From contig CAMOQT010000005.1 in NCBI GenBank assembly GCA_946623145.1, positions 1 to 37,027 on the forward strand: 37,027 nt of DNA, in the 5' to 3' direction. The notes beneath the pieces were generated by a model. It was not told the DNA's origin. It did not search any database and worked only from the letters and a program-made list of their open reading frames with translations. Below are positions 34,047 to 37,027 of this stretch, one piece after another. Origin of the DNA: an uncultured Azospirillum sp. (GTDB lineage Bacteria; Pseudomonadota; Alphaproteobacteria; RF32; CAG-239). Position numbers and translations under genes: made by a program. Positions within the stretch are counted from its first letter, which is position 1, and each line of letters begins with the position of its first letter.

Positions 34047-35168
34047 TTAAAAACTCAAACTAAATCCGGTAATGGCACTATATCCTTTATCGGATGTTTC
34101 TTTATTAATTCCCTTAAAGTCAGCTTTTGCTCCGGCAAGATATATGGCAAGGTGCTTGTCGTACCTGAATTCGTTTGACCAAAGCCATATTTTATCTTTG
34201 TTATCCGTATGTTCGGCTTTACTCTCAAAGTATGATATTGCTGTTTTGAAAGGACCAAATTCGTATCCGATACCGATATCCCAAGCATGACCTTCACGGT
34301 AATTATCAAATAAATCCGGCAATTTAGGATTTATGCTATGCGTTGTTACAGCAAAATCTTTGCCTTCAACATTCGTTTTTCGCCAACTTCCACCAATTGT
34401 CCACCCTGCTCTATATAAACTCAAACCAGCACTAAAATCTCTATCATCTTCATTAAAAAGACCATATCCGACAGATGTTTCCAGTTCGGCAAAATTTAAG
34501 TCTGCTGTATAATAAGCGGTAGCAACATATCCTTCCTTATCAGCATACCGAGCGTCTCTATTAACCAATCCGGTGCGACTGTAAGTATTGGGAATATAGC
34601 TGATTCCTAAAGTTAAATTATGATATTCCGGTGTTATATAGCTTACTTTTGGTGCTGTTCCGTCAGTATTTATTGCGGTGGAATTCAGCGTTCGATAAGC
34701 TGTCTGATGTTTGTTTTTTATCCAGTTGGGATTTGCAATAAAATTAACAATATCGCTGTCATTTAAACCAAATTTTCCAGCTTTAGGCGCACTTACATGA
34801 AATTGTGCGGCGGTATTGTATGTTTCACCAAACATAATTCGTCCAGCCGGATTATCAAAAATTCCATAAACTTCATGTCCCCATAAACCATTGCTGTAAT
34901 TACGTTGACGTTTGTTTATTCCTGCTGATATATCGGCGTAAATCCCCAGAGAATAATCGTCATTAAACTCTTTTTCTGCCCCTAGATTCAATGAAAAAGT
35001 ATTTACAAAAAATTGCCTTTTATCTTGATGTTTATAGGCGCTATCCGGAAAAGCATAACCGTAAAAAGAATTCCATTCTCCATTGATATTATATGTCGCT
35101 TCCTCTGCTTTAAGAGAGGAGATACAGCTTAAAAAACTCATTATGGTTATCGGTAAAATTTTAGCCAT
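34047..35168 (-). CDS. General porin, outer membrane beta-barrel
   Basis: Trimeric-type outer membrane porin of 373 residues for passive uptake of small solutes. It has a signal peptide (1-21) and an N-terminal strand 'NINGEWNSFYGYAF'. Alternating beta strands with aromatic girdles follow, then the C-terminal 'TGFSLSF', whose terminal Phe is the BAM recognition signature. The periplasm-facing loop with 'AGRIMFGETYNTA' resembles the L3 region of Gram-negative porins. It is driven by a very good promoter at 35238-35265 and is followed by the regulator gene. Confidence 0.88.
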   Translation of the reverse strand: MAKILPITIMSFLSCISSLKAEEATYNINGEWNSFYGYAFPDSAYKHQDKRQFFVNTFSLNLGAEKEFNDDYSLGIYADISAGINKRQRNYSNGLWGHEVYGIFDNPAGRIMFGETYNTAAQFHVSAPKAGKFGLNDSDIVNFIANPNWIKNKHQTAYRTLNSTAINTDGTAPKVSYITPEYHNLTLGISYIPNTYSRTGLVNRDARYADKEGYVATAYYTADLNFAELETSVGYGLFNEDDRDFSAGLSLYRAGWTIGGSWRKTNVEGKDFAVTTHSINPKLPDLFDNYREGHAWDIGIGYEFGPFKTAISYFESKAEHTDNKDKIWLWSNEFRYDKHLAIYLAGAKADFKGINKETSDKGYSAITGFSLSF

Positions 35169-35237
35169 TTGAAACCCTTCTTATTAAAAACCCTAAATTT
35201 TACTCTATGAGCAAAATAAGGATGATTGTTTAGTTTG

Positions 35238-35265
35238 ATTATAATAAGCATCTTTTTATAGTCAA
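35238..35265 (-). promoter_or_regulatory. Strong sigma-70-type promoter of the porin operon
   Basis: On the minus strand TTGACT (35260-35265) and a perfect TATAAT (35238-35243) are 16 bases apart, giving a leader of about 60 bases before the porin ATG. Confidence 0.78.
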
Positions 35266-35625
35266 GGCATGTTCTTTTTTTACTGATATAGTCAGGTTTT
35301 GAGCGAGAATGAGTGAGATTTTTTGTTTTTTTCTCTGTTATAAATAAAACTCAAGGAATGATAACTAATGAACTTTTTAAAGACTCGTATTAGAGAAAAA
35401 TTTACCTTTTAGAGCGTATAAATATCTGTATAAACAGGTTTTTTAACTGTGAATTTTTTGTTACAGGAATTTTTTATTATTAAAATCAATGGGTTATACG
35501 GTTTTTAGTGAGTCGGATTTGACTGGAAAAAAATGCAAAAATCGGGTATCCTGAAAGAGTAGTAATAGGTTTATAGTTGGTCGCCCGAAAGACCGACTCA
35601 GAAAAAACGGAAAGGAAGGTTTGCT
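35266..35625. other. Long intergenic leader upstream of the pilin gene
   Basis: About 360 bases without a credible gene. A 6-bp hairpin (about 35578-35583 with 35592-35597, loop GCCCGAAA) lies just before the pilin ribosome binding site AAGGAAGG. A TTGACT (35519-35524) and a TATCCT (35547-35552) are present but 22 bases apart, too far for an ordinary promoter. The stretch may carry a regulated promoter and a structured leader for the pilin operon. Confidence 0.4.
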
Positions 35626-36057
35626 ATGAAAAGTTTGATCAGAAATGTTTCGCAACACCTTTCCTGTATTTTTAGCCCAAAGGGAGCAAGAAAGATGTTG
35701 TGTGTAAACTTAAAGAAAATCTCACTGATGGCCATACTATTATTTGTATGTTCTTCAATTTTATTCGCAACTGATTCTTTTGCGGCGGAAGCAACAAAAC
35801 CTTTATTTAATGATTTAGCAGAGCACGGCGGTAGAATCTTCTCCGGTATGAGAGAGATTATTTACGCTGTTTCCGGTATCGGTATTATTGCGATTGTTAT
35901 CGGATCTATCTTCGGTAATATTAACTGGAAATGGTTAACAGCTATTATTATTGGTTTGTTTGTTATTGCCTGTACGGCTGCAATTATCAACTATATGGTT
36001 GGCGACACAACTATTACAACCGAGATGATTACTGACAGTTTGAAAACCGGTAAATAA
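35626..36057 (+). CDS. VirB2/TrbC-family pilin of a type IV secretion system
   Basis: Major pilin-type subunit. The 143 residues have a long N-terminal signal (cut probably after 'DSFA', residue 53) and a short polar segment with 'LFNDLAEHGGRIFSGMREIIY'. Two membrane helices follow (about 77-97 and 103-123) separated by 'GNINWKW', the normal TrbC/VirB2 layout. AAGGAAGG lies 6 bases before ATG 35626. An alternative ATG at 35695 with GGGAG would give a shorter signal; both are plausible. A cysteine-rich secreted protein follows 55 bases later. Confidence 0.82.
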   Translation: MKSLIRNVSQHLSCIFSPKGARKMLCVNLKKISLMAILLFVCSSILFATDSFAAEATKPLFNDLAEHGGRIFSGMREIIYAVSGIGIIAIVIGSIFGNINWKWLTAIIIGLFVIACTAAIINYMVGDTTITTEMITDSLKTGK

Positions 36058-36112
36058 TTTCGGCTTATTATTTTGGTTTATAAAAATCTTGAGGACTTAA
36101 GGAGGGCGTGCC

Positions 36113-37027
36113 ATGATAAATTTTAGAAAAGCTATGAAAGGTATTTCATTCCTACTGTGCTTAGGATTTTTTGTGTATTCAGGAACAGCTGTTGCTAAGA
36201 CATCTTGGGAAGATGTTTTAGATGCCAAAGCCAAAGCTGATAAAGCTTGTCCTTCAGGTAAAACCTGTCCCTGTCCGACCGGTGATAAATATGCAGATCA
36301 ATATAACAGTCTAGGAGTTTGTTTATCTGAGAAAACTGCTGCGGAGAAGGCCGATGCAGCCCTCAATTACGCATGTAGAGCCTATGAAAATATTAAGGAC
36401 GAAAAGAAAAAATGTTTAGCCGGTCAAATGAAAAAATCTGAGCAGGAATATCAGGATAAAACCCTTAAAGATCAATTATATTCGACTTGCCAAACTAACA
36501 TGAACACCTTTTTGAATTCGGCGAAAGATGCTTATAATAACTGTAAAGAAGCCAACAAAAAACAAGCTGATGCCGATGAAAAAAATGCTGCAAATGCAAA
36601 AGCTCAACAAGAAGCTGCCGATGCCGAAAAAGCATATAAAGATGCCGTTACTTTATGCGAACAAGGATCTGATGGCGCATGCGCTCAATTAAAAGACCTT
36701 TATAAAAAGTATGAAAAAGCGGCTAAAGCTGCTGGTAAAACGGCTACAAAAGCAGAAAAAGCTAATAGTAAAGCTGATGCTGCAAATGCCAATACTTGTG
36801 AAAGCGGATTATCTTGGAATAAAACTTTAAATAAATGTACTTTATCTTCAACAGCTAATGCAGAAGAAGATAAAATATTCCAAGAATGTCTATCAAAAGG
36901 AAGCGGTGCTTCATTCTGTACCTCTTATACTGAAAAAACAATAAATAGTGATGAATATAATTGTGGTGGTATGGGTAAATATGATAGCAAAAATTATTCA
37001 CCTTCTATAGAAGGAAGAATTTCAAGT
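36113..37027 (+). CDS. Cys-rich secreted protein, partial (runs off window end)
   Basis: Not recognised. The open frame of 305 codons from ATG 36113 has no stop before the window end. It has a signal peptide (1-28, cut after 'AVA') and then about 15 Cys in the visible mature part. Motifs include 'CPSGKTCPCPTG' near the N-terminus and 'CESGLSWNKTLNKC' near residue 235. Between them are Ala/Lys/Glu-rich helical stretches suggesting coiled coils. GGAGGG lies upstream of the start. It is likely an extracytoplasmic or surface protein, disulfide-bonded, expressed with the pilin. The 3' end is missing, so total length and domains are unknown. Confidence 0.75.
   Translation, partial: MINFRKAMKGISFLLCLGFFVYSGTAVAKTSWEDVLDAKAKADKACPSGKTCPCPTGDKYADQYNSLGVCLSEKTAAEKADAALNYACRAYENIKDEKKKCLAGQMKKSEQEYQDKTLKDQLYSTCQTNMNTFLNSAKDAYNNCKEANKKQADADEKNAANAKAQQEAADAEKAYKDAVTLCEQGSDGACAQLKDLYKKYEKAAKAAGKTATKAEKANSKADAANANTCESGLSWNKTLNKCTLSSTANAEEDKIFQECLSKGSGASFCTSYTEKTINSDEYNCGGMGKYDSKNYSPSIEGRISS

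Noticed and set aside
1-37027. tRNA genes, CRISPR arrays, insertion sequences, prophage genes
   Set aside because: No T-loop signature, regularly spaced repeats, transposase, integrase or phage structural protein was seen in any intergenic stretch or coding frame.

Overview
The window reads as an AT-rich, low-GC chromosomal segment from a Gram-negative alphaproteobacterium. The best evidence is the cluster mutM - small secreted protein - enoyl-CoA hydratase - rpsT - dnaA at 22.9-27.2 kb, a gene order typical of Alphaproteobacteria. Supporting this are a DnaK promoter of the alphaproteobacterial RpoH type, a DnaJ-like protein with its J domain at the C-terminus, a LolA/porin envelope, and EIIA-Man plus HPr. 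The compact, AT-rich style resembles uncultured host-associated (gut-type) alphaproteobacteria, but that finer placement is inference.

Layout. 1-4.6 kb: a small HTH-like protein, then a leftward operon (acidic membrane protein - yejA - yejB) for peptide uptake, ending at a strong terminator; yejE and yejF are not here. 4.8-10.1 kb: rightward accA-rmuC and ihfB-lapA-accD-thymidine/AMP phosphorylase, giving both carboxyltransferase subunits of acetyl-CoA carboxylase. 10.2-15.1 kb: dnaK with a heat-shock-type promoter, a 350-base gene-free stretch that looks like a structured RNA gene, and a leftward Lon-family protease. 15.1-22.8 kb: mostly unrecognised proteins (two membrane-anchored TPR proteins, a membrane protein with a decayed EEP-nuclease-like domain, a PAS protein without kinase, a basic/acidic helical protein) with tsaB and a J-domain protein. 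22.9-30.1 kb: replication and repair core: mutM, echA, rpsT, dnaA, a Nudix hydrolase, dnaN, recF. 30.2-32.7 kb: an operon with an unknown protein, EIIA-Man, HPr and an orphan DNA methyltransferase, followed by two very small proteins (one His/Cys-rich) and a perfect terminator. 32.8-35.2 kb: lolA facing a porin plus OmpR-like regulator operon. 35.2-37 kb: a long leader, a VirB2/TrbC-type pilin, and the start of a cysteine-rich secreted protein that runs off the end, probably the start of a type IV secretion or conjugation locus.

No insertion sequence, CRISPR array, tRNA or rRNA was seen. Genes are tightly packed: four convergent pairs overlap or are separated by a single base. The least explained parts are the candidate RNA at 12.25-12.61 kb, the pilin/Cys-rich locus at the right end, and the small His/Cys-rich protein pair at 32.4-32.7 kb.
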